Shown here in pieces: positions 32,578-44,913 of a stretch of 64,000 nucleotides of DNA. This DNA is from Citrus sinensis (lineage: Eukaryota; Streptophyta; Magnoliopsida; Sapindales; Rutaceae): NCBI RefSeq assembly GCF_022201045.2, contig NC_068559.1:28155501-28219500 (forward strand). Direction: 5' to 3'. A model generated the notes under the pieces. It was given only the letters and a program-made list of their open reading frames with translations. It made no database searches and was not told where the DNA came from. Numbering within the stretch: the first letter of the stretch is position 1; every line of letters starts with the position of its first letter. Both the position numbers and the translations under genes were made by a program.

Positions 32578-35500
32578 TTTGATTTGCAAATGAATATGAT
32601 AATTTTGGCTGCTTGATTGTGATAGCTGCTAGCTTTAGTGAACTTGATAACTGAAAAATCGATGCAGCTACCAATGCATGAACAATATTGTTTGAGTCTA
32701 TGTATACACATCACATACCTCGTTGTCACAGAGATCATTCAGAGTAAGGAAAGAGACTCTTTCACAATCTGGTTAAATTAATTAATAATTACAATAATAA
32801 CTCATAAAGGAGTGTTCATATTGATTGAAAATTTACGTCAAAATTTTAAAAAAGAGGCCGCAAGCAGACACTCCCACCACCGCGGGCCACATTCATTTTA
32901 AATGAGAACAATATATTTTTCTTTCTTTCTTTTTTTGGGGTATTTCATCTTTTAACAACTGTCCAGTCCTCGAGAGTTACTGATTCCAAGTTTAAAAAAA
33001 CACGAACATATGTAATATCTATAAAGTAAGATATTATGCAGTAAATAAAAAAGAAATATTCATTTTTTTTTTTCCATAGAAAGTAACTAGGAAAAATAAT
33101 AATAATAACAATGAAGGTTGAGTTTGGCAGAAGTGCTTATTTTATTACCACGTGAATTGACAAGAAACAGCACTTGGACCTTTTCGCTTTTGGTACGCCT
33201 GCGCAGCAAGTGCTTCAAAAATCTTAACCGCCGAACCGCCGGCTAATGCATCTCGTGCTAATAAAAATACATTGTTATGAGGTATGTTAAAATTCGATCT
33301 CTGGTTCATGTTTCGTCTACCAAGCTTGCTCTAATAGCCCGAGAAAAATTAAATACATACATCAAAATAGGAAAGCTTCTTTATTCCATAACAGCAAAAG
33401 CACTTATTCACTCTCTCATCAGAAATTTCAATCTTTTCGAAGCACTTCCTGTGTGTGTTAGTAGTGGGGCAGTTGATTCGTGTCTTTGTTTTGACTGTTC
33501 ATATATGTATATTGAGAGCCGTATATATATTATTTGAAAAAGAAATAGATGTTAGCGTCTGATTAATTCAACAATTTACAAAATAAATTCAGCAATCCAA
33601 ATTCAGTGCTTGGAAATAGGGCATGACTTTGGAGAAAAAAAAAATAATTGTTCTTCTGCAAGACAAAACACATGCTGCTCACCGAATGCACGCAGCACAA
33701 GGAATCTATTATTATTATTATTATTATTATGTATTCGGCTCAAACTATGCTAGTTTTACTTTTTGGCCATTTGAATCTTTGATTATTATTATCAAACGAA
33801 CGTAAGTGTTCATCAAAACTTTTCATGCATGCATGCAGTCCGATATACAAAAAAGAGTAGCGGAAGGAGCAAACATTAGATATCCGCACTGCAATTTGAG
33901 GTAGCTTATCAATTTCATAAACAAATAAAAAAGGCAAAATAAGTTACGTATTAATTAATTGTTGGTCATGCTCAAAGTTGAACTACTTTTGTTTGCTTGC
34001 TGCTGGTGCTGGGGCCTGAGTGAGTACTGGGGATCAAAGACTCTCATTTTCTTTAACGCCGCTTCTTTTCTCTGGACTGGGACTCGACATCTTGTGCCTG
34101 TTTTATTCACAGCCCCTATAACTACTACACTTGCTGATTTTGATTTCTCTTTCTCTTTTTTGAGAAATATTATTTTACAGAAAAAACTAGTTACTAACAA
34201 AGAAAAAGAAGAAAGGCCTGTCCAGCGAAATCATCGGTATTTTTTGGGTCTGTTGAGGCCCCAATAGTTCATGATTCATGGACTTGACGTGTATTTATGA
34301 ATTCGTTTCTTTTAAGTGTTAAATCTTGCGATACTTTTTTCTTGTTTTTTGGGAAAGGAAATGAATCACCAAGACACCAGCCGTTGCATTTATGACTTTT
34401 TATTTTTATTTTTATTTTTATTTTTTTACCAAAATCTACTGTGAACTCAATTTGAACTAGCAATGTTAAGCATCTAATATTTAAATTCTAATTTGAGTCT
34501 CAATTCATTCATTAGATATGGTTAAATAATTTTACAAGTTATAAAATTTATAAATGAGTGGCACATAATATTATAACTCAAATTAATATGTAATTATTGA
34601 GATGCCTAACTATTAATTGGAAAACAAATCTCAAAGAAATATTATGTAAAATCTACTTCTATATTTTTCAAGTATTCTTAAAGATAAGTTAATAGAAAAA
34701 GTAAAAAAAAAAAAAAAATTCCACACCCACTTGTGCCATAGAAATTCGTTCAACTCTTATTTTAGATGAGACTCATCAATGTTGTACCCATCCAAAACCA
34801 AAAGTACCAATAATTTTTAAAAGATGCTGTACCACTACCTGAGAAAAAAAATTATGGTAAAAAAAAAAAAAAAAAAAAGAGAGAAGATGACGATGACGCT
34901 AGACATTTGGAATTCACAATTTTTTTTTTTACCATTAAAACTGTATTGCCTTTGTAAATTTAAATTCCATATAGTTTTATTGTGATTTTAGATGTAAGAT
35001 ATTTTTACCCATTTAACGTTAGTATAACATCCGCATCCAACCAACAGTATTAATAGCGATGGTAATGGTACTCACAAATCACTAAATTTGTCCAAATTAG
35101 CTCATGTGGTACCTGCCAACTCGCACTTCTTTTCAATTATTTTTTAAAAGTTTGATAATTATGATACTTATTATAATTATTGTGTATAAATTAATTTCAT
35201 TATATAATTATGGATTATTACATACTTATGGATTATTATATACTTATTAAAAATATAAATTATACTTATGGACTATTAATTTATTATGTACTTCTTGTAA
35301 TCATTATATAATTTGGATTATTACATAATTATATAATTTTGTTCTTCACATTAGTATTTAGAAAGTATTAGTGATAGAAATATTAACCTTGAATCATTAT
35401 TATAAAAATCGTATTGGATAGGTGGTAATAGCAGTGAATGAATTGAACATCTTTAACTCTTGCAACTTATATTGAATGAGAATATAAGATAATAATTGTT

Positions 35501-36216
35501 GCAAGTGCAATTGTGATATTTTTACATAATTGTGTTGTTACTTTTGGATATTAATTTTTGTTTTTTTTTTAAATTGAAAGCATTTTTGCAATTTAACGGA
35601 CTTGTGCATTTCACATTTTATTTTGAGAATTGGTGTTGGATTGACAATTGGTGTTGGTCTTGTGCTTCTTCTTTTTTGCACTAATACTAAAATTTTAATT
35701 TCCCATTTACATTGATTAAATTTAAAATTGAGTATTTTATACAAAATTTTAGGTTGTTATAAATTTACATATTGAGTTAATAATTTAAATTTTTAACTTT
35801 TATTAAAAGCATCTTTAAAAGTTTTTTATTTTAAATGTTAAAGATCGCTAAAAATATATCAGGATACTATTATGAGTTTCGTAATTATCAAAACCAGCAT
35901 CATGTAGGATTTTTTTAAAATAATTAAAATCCACATCAGGTTGTAGGTGGATTTAATAATTTAAATTTTGTTTGGGTGTGGATTTAATAATGACAATAGC
36001 AGATAATTCCCATTACCATCCTTAAGTATTAACAAAAATATTCGTAAAATAATTTTTTTTTTCTAAAACTTATAATCATTTAATATATTAACAATTCTTA
36101 AGATAATCACACCTAATACCCCTGCGTTAAAAAATCTTATCCAAAACCACAAGCTATATAAGACACGAATCTATGGAGAACCAAAGCAAAAGCTCACAGT
36201 CCGAGAGGTGAAAACA
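32578..36216. other. AT-rich intergenic region upstream of LSMT
   Basis: 3.6 kb lacking a supported gene. Contains (TTA)n at about 33708-33730, a TTTTTA-unit tract at about 34398-34430, poly-A at about 34858-34878, and a degenerate repeat of ATACTTATGGATTATTA at about 35220-35290. Opposed frames of 80-100 codons at 33955-34267 have no family resemblance and the minus one lacks an ATG start. Sequence near 35000 and 36000 shows weak inverted similarity that I could not resolve. Confidence 0.45.
36155..36161 (+). promoter_or_regulatory. Probable TATA box of the LSMT gene
   Basis: TATATAA 56 bp upstream of the ATG at 36217, at the spacing expected for a short-leader plant gene. Inferred from sequence only. 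Confidence 0.45.
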
Positions 36217-38771
36217 ATGGCCGCACTCTCGAATTTCTCATTCTCATCATCTACCAGTCCTCCGACATTCGTTTCCTCCTCAAAAACCCTAAAGCTTCTT
36301 ACTTCCCTTACCAAAAAACCATCTTTTCGTCTAAAAAGCAGAGCTTTTGCAGCAACTTGTTCACTTCATTCAGCATCAGCAACAACTAACCCACCAACAG
36401 CGCAAGTCGAAACCTTCTGGCAATGGCTCCGCGACCAGAAAGTGGTCTCCCCAAAGTCACCCATAAGGCCAGCTACATTCCCAGAAGGACTGGGGTTGGT
36501 TGCACAGAGAGACATTGCTAAAAACGAGGTCGTTTTGGAGGTTCCCATGAAGTTCTGGATAAACCCAGATACGGTTGCAGCTTCAGAGATTGGAAGCTTG
36601 TGTAGCGGATTGAAGCCTTGGATTTCAGTGGCTCTGTTCTTGATCAGAGAAAAAAAGAAGGAGGATTCTCCTTGGCGGGTTTATCTTGATATTCTTCCCG
36701 AGTGTACGGACTCTACTGTGTTTTGGTGGGTGTCTCTTTGCTTTTTCTTTTCTACTTTCTCTTTGTTTGTTCTATTCTGTTTGGGTTTGTTTTGGTTTTT
36801 TGTCTTTGAGGTTGATCAAGTTATATGTTAATGGCTTCAGTGCAGGTCTGAAGAGGAGCTTGTTGAGCTTCAAGGTTAGTGAGGGAGGCTTTAGAAATAT
36901 TTGATTTATAGATTGAAGTAAATCAGTTAACTGTGAACTATTCTCTGTTGCTGTATATGTGAAGCATATGTTTTGGTAATTAGAAGCTGCTAGTGAGTGT
37001 AGTTTGAAAAACTTATTTATTTAGTGATATAAAGAAACTGAGCTTTTGTTTTTTGAATTAGTTACGTAGCTGATCTTTCTGTCACTGCCACTTTCTATCA
37101 CTACCAAATGTGGCTAGAGCAAGTGAAGCGCATGATTGAGTCAAATTAAGTCTATATAATCATTGTTTCTTTTATAGTTGAGATTTTGGTTTATGTGATG
37201 CAGGGACTCAACTATTAAGCACAACTTTAGGTGTGAAAGAATATGTCCAAAACCAATACCTAAAAGTCGAAGAGGAAATCATACTCCCTAACAAGCAACT
37301 ATTTCCTCGCCCTATCACATTGGATGACTTCTTGTGGGCCTTTGGGATTCTAAGATCGAGAGCATTTTCACGTCTTCGTGGTCAAAATCTGGTTTTGATC
37401 CCCCTTGCAGATTTGGTAAGGCTTTTTGCTTTTGCCTTGAAGTGGTTTTCCATAGGAAGAAACTAAAATATGCGGGCAATGAATTTTCAACTATGTTTTG
37501 GAGGGCCTCTTGTTTCTTTCAGTTTCAAAATTTAACTTTCTACGACCTTGGATTATCAATCAGATAAACCATAGCCCTGGCATAACCACAGAAGATTATG
37601 CATACGAGATTAAAGGAGCAGGTCTTTTCTCAAGGGATCTTCTATTTTCTTTGCGGACTCCTGTTCCTGTTAAGGCTGGTGAGCAGGTGAAGCTTTCCAT
37701 CTTTTAACATTTATTATTTTATTACTTCAGCTACTGTAGTTCCAAAGTTCCTTCCAAAAACTATATTTGATGTTGAGAAAATCATCGGATCATCAGCAAC
37801 CCTACTAATACAATTTTTTTTTTCAAAAAAATTTACTTTTTGGCTCTCTTTATGTTGCCGTTGTAAAACTGAATTTGAGTTTTACATTAGACAAAAAATT
37901 CTCTTATAAGTCGTGAGCTTCAGAGGATTTTTATTTACACCAAATTTTAACAACTGCTGACTTGGACTACCATTGATAGGTTCTGATCCAATATGATTTA
38001 AATAAGAGCAACGCTGAATTGGCTCTAGACTATGGCTTCATCGAATCAAAGTCCGACCGCAATGCATATACCTTAACACTAGAGATTTCTGAATCAGATC
38101 CATTTTTCGGTGACAAACTCGACATTGCTGAGACAAATGGTTTGGGAGAGTCTGCATACTTTGATATCGTCTTGGGAAGAACTCTTCCACCAGCAATGCT
38201 TCAGTATCTGCGTTTGGTAGCACTTGGGGGAACTGATGCTTTCCTTTTGGAATCAATTTTTAGAAATACCATCTGGGGTCACCTTGATTTGCCTGTAAGT
38301 CGTGCAAATGAAGAACTCATATGCCGTGTGGTAAGAGATGCCTGCAAATCTGCTCTATCTGGCTTTCATACTACCATTGAAGAGGTAAATGTTGGTCCTT
38401 TATGTGCATGACTAATAGAAGTTAGTTCTCATGCAGTGATTTTAATTTACCATTCATGCATGTACTACAACACAGTTGATGAGATGCAGTTTGAACTTGT
38501 TTATATCTTTTCCAACGCTCCTTTTGTGCCGGTATCAAATAAACTTGTCTTGCAGGATGAGCAGTTGTTACAAGGAGGAAATCTTGATCCAAGATTGAGA
38601 ATTGCAGTTGGAGTAAGAGCAGGAGAAAAGAGGGTGCTGCAGCAAATTAATGAGATTTTTAAGGAAAGGGAATTGGAATTGGATGAGTTGGAATATTACC
38701 AAGAAAGGAGACTTAAGGACCTTGGTCTGGTTGGAGAACAAGGTGACATAATCTTCTGGGAGCCAAAGTAA
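36217..38771 (+). CDS. LSMT: Plastid SET-domain protein-lysine methyltransferase, LSMT type
   Basis: Six exons (36217-36725, 36846-36874, 37204-37415, 37564-37686, 37980-38384, 38556-38771) give 497 residues. A Ser-rich plastid transit peptide (about 1-50) is followed by a split SET domain. The SET domain has GLVAQRDIAKNEVVLEVP, the Asn-His of DLINHSP across the exon 3/4 junction (about 252-253), and the Tyr of ALDYGF (about 309). The RuBisCO-LSMT substrate-binding domain is C-terminal (RTLPPAMLQYLRLVAL, VLQQINEIFKERE, YYQERRLKDLGL). The family trimethylates a lysine of plastid fructose-bisphosphate aldolases in all plants tested, and of the Rubisco large subunit only in some lineages. The aldolase is thus the safer substrate. 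Exon 2 is a 29-bp micro-exon encoding SEEELVELQ. A GTG nine bases upstream is in frame, but the ATG at 36217 is the natural start. Confidence 0.9.
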
Positions 38772-39053
38772 GATTCGACAAATGGGTTCCAAATGGCTCA
38801 GGCCTCAAGGGCTTGCGCTCAATGTATTGTTATCTAAGCTACCAGAATTGACCCTTTTTTTTCTCCTTTTTTTCTGGAAAGATTCTTCTCCATTTTACTT
38901 TTACGCTGGATCCAGCAAATAAAGCATATTTGATCATTCGGGAAGGAATTCTGATGCAGAGCTTTCATTCCAACTTGTAGTGCTCTTGAGGGAAAAGTAA
39001 ATAGGATAGTTTGCAGGTGTTTTAACAACAGTATCTGCTCGGGGGGCCGAAAA

Positions 39054-39189
39054 AAAAAAACAACAGTATCGGCATTTCTATAGCCTGAATAATTGCACCC
39101 TTTTATTTGACAAATTCGGGTAAAAAAACAACAGTATCGGCATTTCTATAGCCTGAATAATTGCACCCTTTTATTTGACAAATTCGGGT
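39054..39189. repeat. 68-bp perfect tandem duplication
   Basis: The unit starting AAAAAAACAACAGTATCGGC and ending TTGACAAATTCGGGT occurs at 39054-39121 and again at 39122-39189 without a difference. A partial echo (AACAACAGTATCTGCTCGGG) lies just upstream at about 39024. Identity points to recent duplication, or to an assembly duplication. Confidence 0.92.
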
Positions 39190-39336
39190 AGGGTTCTGTC
39201 ATGGTTTATCACGCATCGAGAAAATAGTGACCATTGTAATTTCTCACTTTTTTTTAAGCTGTGTATTTGTTACGTTTTCCTAGAAGCAAGAGCCATCAGT
39301 TTCACGGAAAAATAATAATATTTACATTCAAAATAA

Positions 39337-39477
39337 GGGTGTTGTTAAGTTACATGATAATGTAACTTATATTAACTCAAAAAGTGTATTTAGTGACCTA
39401 AAAAGTAGTTTAATTAATTCTATTTTTCGGCCACTAATGATTCATATAAGTACATTATAATGTAATTTAACAAAGTC
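39337..39477. mobile_element. 141-bp miniature inverted-repeat element
   Basis: Ends are TTGTTAAGTTACATGATAAT and, in complement, TTGTTAAATTACATTATAAT, with imperfect inverted similarity for about 35 bp. The direct repeat TTCAAAATAA flanks it exactly (39327-39336 and 39478-39487), a 9-10 bp target duplication. No coding content. The length of duplication suggests a Mutator-type origin, which is an inference. Confidence 0.75.
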
Positions 39478-39985
39478 TTCAAAATAATTTACTCTCATTG
39501 CTTCAAACAGGCGTATTGCCCAATCATTTGTTCATTCTTTTCGTTTTTGAATCCAAAACAAAAGTCATTAGGCACGCCAGCCAACTGCTCCACCCTGATT
39601 CAAGCTGAGTGGATTTTATTTTAAGAATCCAGGTTTAATATGTTTTAACATTCAGTCCTTGGAGCAATAAATCTTAACTGCATTTTCTTTTTTACTCTGT
39701 GAAGAACAATGAAGAGCTACAATCTGTATGATCAACTATGCAATTATGTGACAGCACTGCACAACAAATGAACAGGATGGAAGGGGCAAAATTGAAAAAG
39801 AATAAACACATGACAAATAAATTGGTGACCAAACTTAGAAATGCCAAGATGGAAACTCAGGAAATCTGCTCTGCCGTTTCAAACAAAACTCTACTGTGTG
39901 TATAGGTGGTCGTTTAAAGCCTTCAATCTTGAAAGTGACATGGCTTGATCACCTGAGACTTGGGAGCAAGTATGTGGAAACCTTC

Positions 39986-42900
39986 TCAGGACAGTAAATC
40001 TGAAACTTTAGCTCCCTTTATACCACTCAAGTTACCATAACCTGGCAAGTCAGCACAATTTGTTCCCTCACAAAAGCACTCCTGAGGATTTGCATAGAAA
40101 TAATCTTCCTCCTTGGGTTTGTCCGCAATTACCCTTCGACGTGTTGGCTGTCCCATCCTTTTCTTGTGTGCTAGCCGAACAGCAACTGTAAATTCATTAA
40201 AAGAAAGAGTACCATTGTGATGCATATCCAGCAGCCCTACCAGTATTTTCCGATCTAATAATATGGACTTTTTGAACCCAAGATACCTGTATGAGACCAA
40301 GTTAGGAGTAGCTTCAATTATCTTATCATTGGATATTGATTTGCATTCTTTGGTTCTCATGAGTTGACATGCATACCTGCGGTGACCCTCCACAACTTTT
40401 GCCATGTTCCCATCATATGTAGGAATGAAAATATCACTAGCAGTAGAAACCATAAAATCCAGGGCTGCCATTTGAGATGAATGATTCTGAAACAGTTGTA
40501 GTTCTGCCGGATCTAACAGCATTTCTTTTCTCACCTGAAATCATAACCAAATCTTGACATTCAAAAGAATTTATATCCTAATGTACAAACCAGAAATTCA
40601 AATTAAAGAAAAGACACTCGTGAAATTGGAAGGGGAAAGTATGATTAGTCAAACAATACAAATGTTCAGATTTTGGGTCTCCAAGATACTCACAATCCGT
40701 GGAAATGCAGCTCTTAGTGCTGCAAGTCTCTTTTCCCCGCCATAAATCTCACCAGCTGCAATATAGATATGTGCATCCTTATCGATACCCAATGCTTGCA
40801 AAACTAGTGCAGCCTCCTCTGGAGTCAAAGGACAGAGACCTTGTGATCTCCTCTCCTCTGAAACTATTTCTTTCTCTCTCCACCATGGGTATGCATATCT
40901 GAAAAGATGAGGCAATGCAATGAAAATCAAGCCATATAATCTCCAAAATTACATGGCAAAGCACACATTACTTTGATCTTTTGATATATTCATAGGACAG
41001 GTTGAAAAAAAATAAAATAAAATCCTTTGGGTTGGAATTAAATTTTTTCCTTGGACAAAGCACAAGTTTAAACAATTTAAATGACTTAGATAGATGAAAC
41101 CAGAAACAATATCATCCCAAAATTAGCCTGAATTTCATTATTGTTGACTATCATCGATTCCACAGTTACCACAATTCACAATGTCATGTATAATACAGCA
41201 GAGTTTTTTCTGGTTTTTGGCTATGACATATAACCTGACTATTATTTGTGTCTTTTAACAAGAATAGATTAAAAGTGCACTTAAATATAGGATATCATAA
41301 GGAAAAAGAAAAGAATGAGAGAGAGAGATAGCATCAGCTTTCAAGCACAACAAACCTCAACCGCTTCAGTTCCTCTGCTTCTCCCATGGAGCAGCCATGT
41401 GTACAACCTGAGAAAGCCAACATGTCCATCTCATATCTCAGATGCAAAGCCACAAAAGGTCCCTTTTCTTGAAGTATACGAACCAATTCGTATCCCAGAG
41501 TCTCAATCTTAGGAGTAAATTTCAGTCCTTGGAAATTTACGCGGCACCTTAGTTTTTGAAGATCAAATGGTATCCCATTGTTTGCCAGACGCGTATCTGT
41601 TCTGTTGAAGTGCAACACCTTGTGCTTGCTAAAATGTGGCAGAATCTGCATTGTAGGACCACTGCCAATAGTCAAACTGCCGGAGCAAATAAAGAGTATT
41701 GCACTGACCTTCTATTGACATAGTATTTAGTAATTCAAGAAAAATAGCAAAACAAGTAGACCTGTTGCAAATAGTATTTTTCATTTGACCAGCTAACAGG
41801 TGGCATCTCCATGGGACTGTATCCGTATTTCCTACTATACTTCTTTGGCAGCCTTCTGACTATTCGAACTTCATCCCTTAGGGAATCAATGAAATGTCTC
41901 ACATTGAAGATATCCTCAAAATTACTGCAGAAAGAAACCTAATTGAAAATTTAAAGAATCCATCACTTATGGAAATTATGCAGCTTTCTGATAACCGTGG
42001 ACATACCTAGGGTCAGCCCAGAATGATGTCTTATCAAGCTCAGGAACAACCAAAGTGAGATTTAAAAGTTGTGCAACAGTCACCATATCACATATCTAAA
42101 ATATCAAATGAGATGAGTCAAAAACTTGGGAGTACTATTAAGAAAACCAGGCAAAAAGGAGAAGAATAAGAAATACAAACTGCAGCTCGCATTTGATTCA
42201 AACCCCCATTGCAGGACACTTTAAGGAAACCATTACTAGTATAATTTCCTGCAAAACAAGGTGTTATAATCAATTCCAGAGTTGGGAATGAAAATGTGTC
42301 TTTGATAATAAAAGCCATTTTTGCAAGTCGGTCATTAGGGTAGTTTCTAGTGATGTATCACCTAAAGATGATCAGTAAATGACCATGAGAACAAGTAAAA
42401 TTACATGATTCTAGTGCTCTATCTTCTTGACTTTCTCCTATGAAACCAAGGTCAAGAACTTGAGAAATATTACAATTACAACCACAATAACTTTGATCTC
42501 TTTCATGTTTTTATTTATATAAAATTCATGTTTGTAGAGATATTTACTTTATAAAGATTAATTTTATCTTTGTTATTTTGTCAAAAGCTTTATAACAAAT
42601 TTGAAGACACTACACTATCATAGTGGACATTACTGATCAAGCATCTAGCAACCACCTAAGAAATGGAAGAGAAAATACTGAAACCACCTAATACTTGTAG
42701 CTCTTTCAGAGTTTTCGCAACTACTAAAACCAACTTCTAATCCATGGAGAGAATTGCTCAAAACTTAAGAAGGCCTGAAGTAAAGACCATAATCAGCTAT
42801 TCTATAATCATCACTATGCTGCCCCGAATGCCACGACCACCACATTGAGGCTACAAATGTACTTGCCTAAACAAAATATCCTGTATTATGTACTCTTAAA

Positions 42901-43478
42901 ACACATAACAACTGCTCATAATTCAAAACACACCCACCCAAATATATTAACCTTCAATTATCCATGTTCCATATCTCAATATGATCACTTATCAACTAAT
43001 AAGTCAGTTTTTGCCCACCCAATTAGTAATAGTAAACAACCGAATATGATGAATGCTCACAACCGAAAATGGTGCACAAAAAATTTCAACTTAATAAAAA
43101 TTCATAACTAGCATCACCACTTAACTGAGTCCAAAACGAAAGGAAAAAGATATAAAAATAAACTTTCATGAATAGAAATAAAAAGCACTAAACAAATAAA
43201 CAAGAAGCGAGCTCACTAGGGGGAACAAGAGGAGGGGGAGATTGAACAACGGCGTCCACATGGCGAGGAACTAGCGTAATCCAAGGAACTTTGTTTGTTA
43301 TATTGGGGAAAAAATTGGGATGCCAAAGCTCTCCAACGGCCACTAACTGAACCAAACAAGTCCATAACAGTATGCTCGAGCATACCCTTATGAACCAAAC
43401 TTGTAAACGTGTCCGAGGAATCCCTGGCGCTTGCAACTTGTCGCATCTCACCTGTACATTCTCAGATCTAACTTCCAT
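39986..43478 (-). CDS. Plant O-fucosyltransferase-family glycosyltransferase
   Basis: Eight exons (43217-43478, 42181-42248, 42007-42095, 41762-41924, 41356-41645, 40694-40898, 40377-40534, 39986-40286) join in phase to 511 residues. A single membrane anchor near residues 27-48 ([20 protein letters not shown]) makes it a type II Golgi protein. Family hallmarks are visible: [38 protein letters not shown], the [16 protein letters not shown] nucleotide-sugar site, [14 protein letters not shown] and [19 protein letters not shown]. The C-terminal part has an odd [21 protein letters not shown] stretch and a Cys-rich ECFCEGTNC, both usual in this subfamily. Plant members include rhamnosyl- and arabinogalactan-pectin-related transferases; the exact donor and acceptor here cannot be told. 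The ATG at 43478 directly precedes the anchor. Convergent with LSMT. Confidence 0.88.
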
Positions 43479-44521
43479 TTCTCTTCATCGCCACTTCATT
43501 GAAACCTTGCAACAAATAAACTTACGCTTTCACAGAAAGTAAACAATACCCAGTTCGATTTTGGCAACAAAAAGCCTAAACGCACGAGCATTGTCGAAAT
43601 AAAATTGGATCTTAAACGTGGGTTAGGGTTTTGGTGGATTAATTTCTATAAAATTTGGTAACTTTTTGATAGATCAACAAAAGGAAAAGCAACAAAAGGG
43701 GGGACAGTCACAAGCGAAACAGAGAGAAAATAAATCAAACCAACCAAAGAAGGATTTTCTAATTTTATGGGAAATTTTGTTTTTCTTTTCTTTACTCTCT
43801 CTCAATTAATTAATTTCCTTTTTGGGTTCAGTTTTCGGAAACAATTGTCAAATTTTTGGCACTAAACTATTTATGTTCTGATCGTTTTGTTTCATTAAAA
43901 ATAGCTTCGTACGCTTGTGGTTCGTGACATACATTGCTTTAAACTCAACGTTTCAATATTAAAGAAAGGTAAAGTCCTAGATGGTTAATGACAAGCTTGA
44001 CTTGTTTTGGAAATTTTTTAAATATTTTCTTCTATTCAAAAGGCTTGTTTGGATTTCATATAAAATCAACCTATTGCTGTATTCAATTTTTTAACATGTA
44101 TAAATATACCGGAGCCATATAGGGTCCTATAAATATCAAAATGTGTGTATTTGATATAATCAAGATTTGAAGACGTGTTCAAAATCAATTTATAATATAA
44201 TGGGAGTGTTTTGTTAATAAGCAGGCTTAAAAGTGTTGGTCAAAAATCAAAATAGGCTAATAGAGTTTGATTTCCTCGTGAGGAATGTCGCTATTAGTCT
44301 AATTATATTGCATAAAAGAAAATTTTCGTTGATTTTAATATCTACATAAATAGAGAGAAGACTTTTTTTTTTTTTTTGAAAGTATAGTTATAACTAGACT
44401 TTTTTCATTATTAATTAATCCGACCTGGTCTTACATCACAGTGTTTAATTAATAAAAGATTAATAGAGGTAAAATAAAATTGTCAACGTCTTTGGAATAA
44501 AAGTAAAAAAGTCAAGCCAAC
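43479..44521. other. Intergenic upstream of the O-fucosyltransferase gene
   Basis: The first 300 bp hold the leader and promoter of the minus-strand gene, with CT- and A-rich tracts. The remainder to 44.5 kb is AT-rich with no frame, RNA gene or repeat whose ends I can define. Confidence 0.4.
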
Positions 44522-44913
44522 CTTCGAATTGTTCAGCAGGCGTTAGCCAAAGTGCACACTCCCTCTGCCCCTCAGCTGATGCTTGACGTACACGAAAAGC
44601 CTGCCTTTGTGCTGTGAGTGCAAATTGCAATGATTTCAGTTCAAGTTCTTGCGGATGGACTTCATTTCCTTGTACCATGGAAGCGCACAAATAGTGGCAT
44701 CAATTTAGGTCAACAGGCTCTGAAAGTGAGGAGAAAGAGCAATTAACGACCAAAAGAATCAAATCCGCACGCTAATTTATTGGTGGCAGACCCACCATAA
44801 CACTGGAAAGCGCCCTTAGAGAGCACGGAGAGCCCTGGGATGGGTGGCTTTTGCATGGACTGTACCGTGTGCTTGATGAGTCTTACTGTCGGTGATGGTA
44901 GGACTTCGGAAGT
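44522..44913 (-). pseudogene. Two-exon fragment of an unrecognised plant gene
   Basis: Two exon-like blocks with plausible splice sites. 44751-44913 follows TTTCAG, encodes SEVLPSPTVRLIKHTV then MQKPPIPGLSVLSKGAF and CYGGSATNKLACGFDSFG, and ends at a GT. 44522-44719 follows TTTCAG and encodes EPVDLN, a stop, then CHYLCASMVQGNEVHPQEL, KSLQFALTAQRQAFRVRQ and ECALWLTPAEQFE before a GT. The codons look protein-like and the splice phases match, but a TGA (about 44702) interrupts the second block and no start or end exons are near. I do not recognise the family. It is most likely a duplicated and truncated piece of a larger gene. Confidence 0.5.

Larger units (their letters stand above)
38772..39985. 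other. Intergenic between convergent LSMT and O-fucosyltransferase genes
   Basis: Holds the LSMT 3' flank, a 68-bp perfect tandem duplication (39054-39189) and a 141-bp miniature inverted-repeat element (39337-39477). No gene is seen. Confidence 0.5.

Noticed and set aside
32578-32589. Upstream TTG start for the second PHO1 copy
   Set aside because: Family proteins begin MKFGKEF, which is encoded from the ATG at 32577.
33955-34267. Overlapping 80-100 codon frames on both strands
   Set aside because: No recognisable domain, the minus frame lacks an ATG, and there are no splice partners. A short peptide gene cannot be excluded but is not supported.
36208-36216. Earlier LSMT start at a GTG
   Set aside because: Plant nuclear genes start at ATG; the ATG at 36217 heads a normal transit peptide.
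39054-39189. CRISPR-like array
   Set aside because: Two head-to-tail units without spacers in a plant genome are a tandem duplication.
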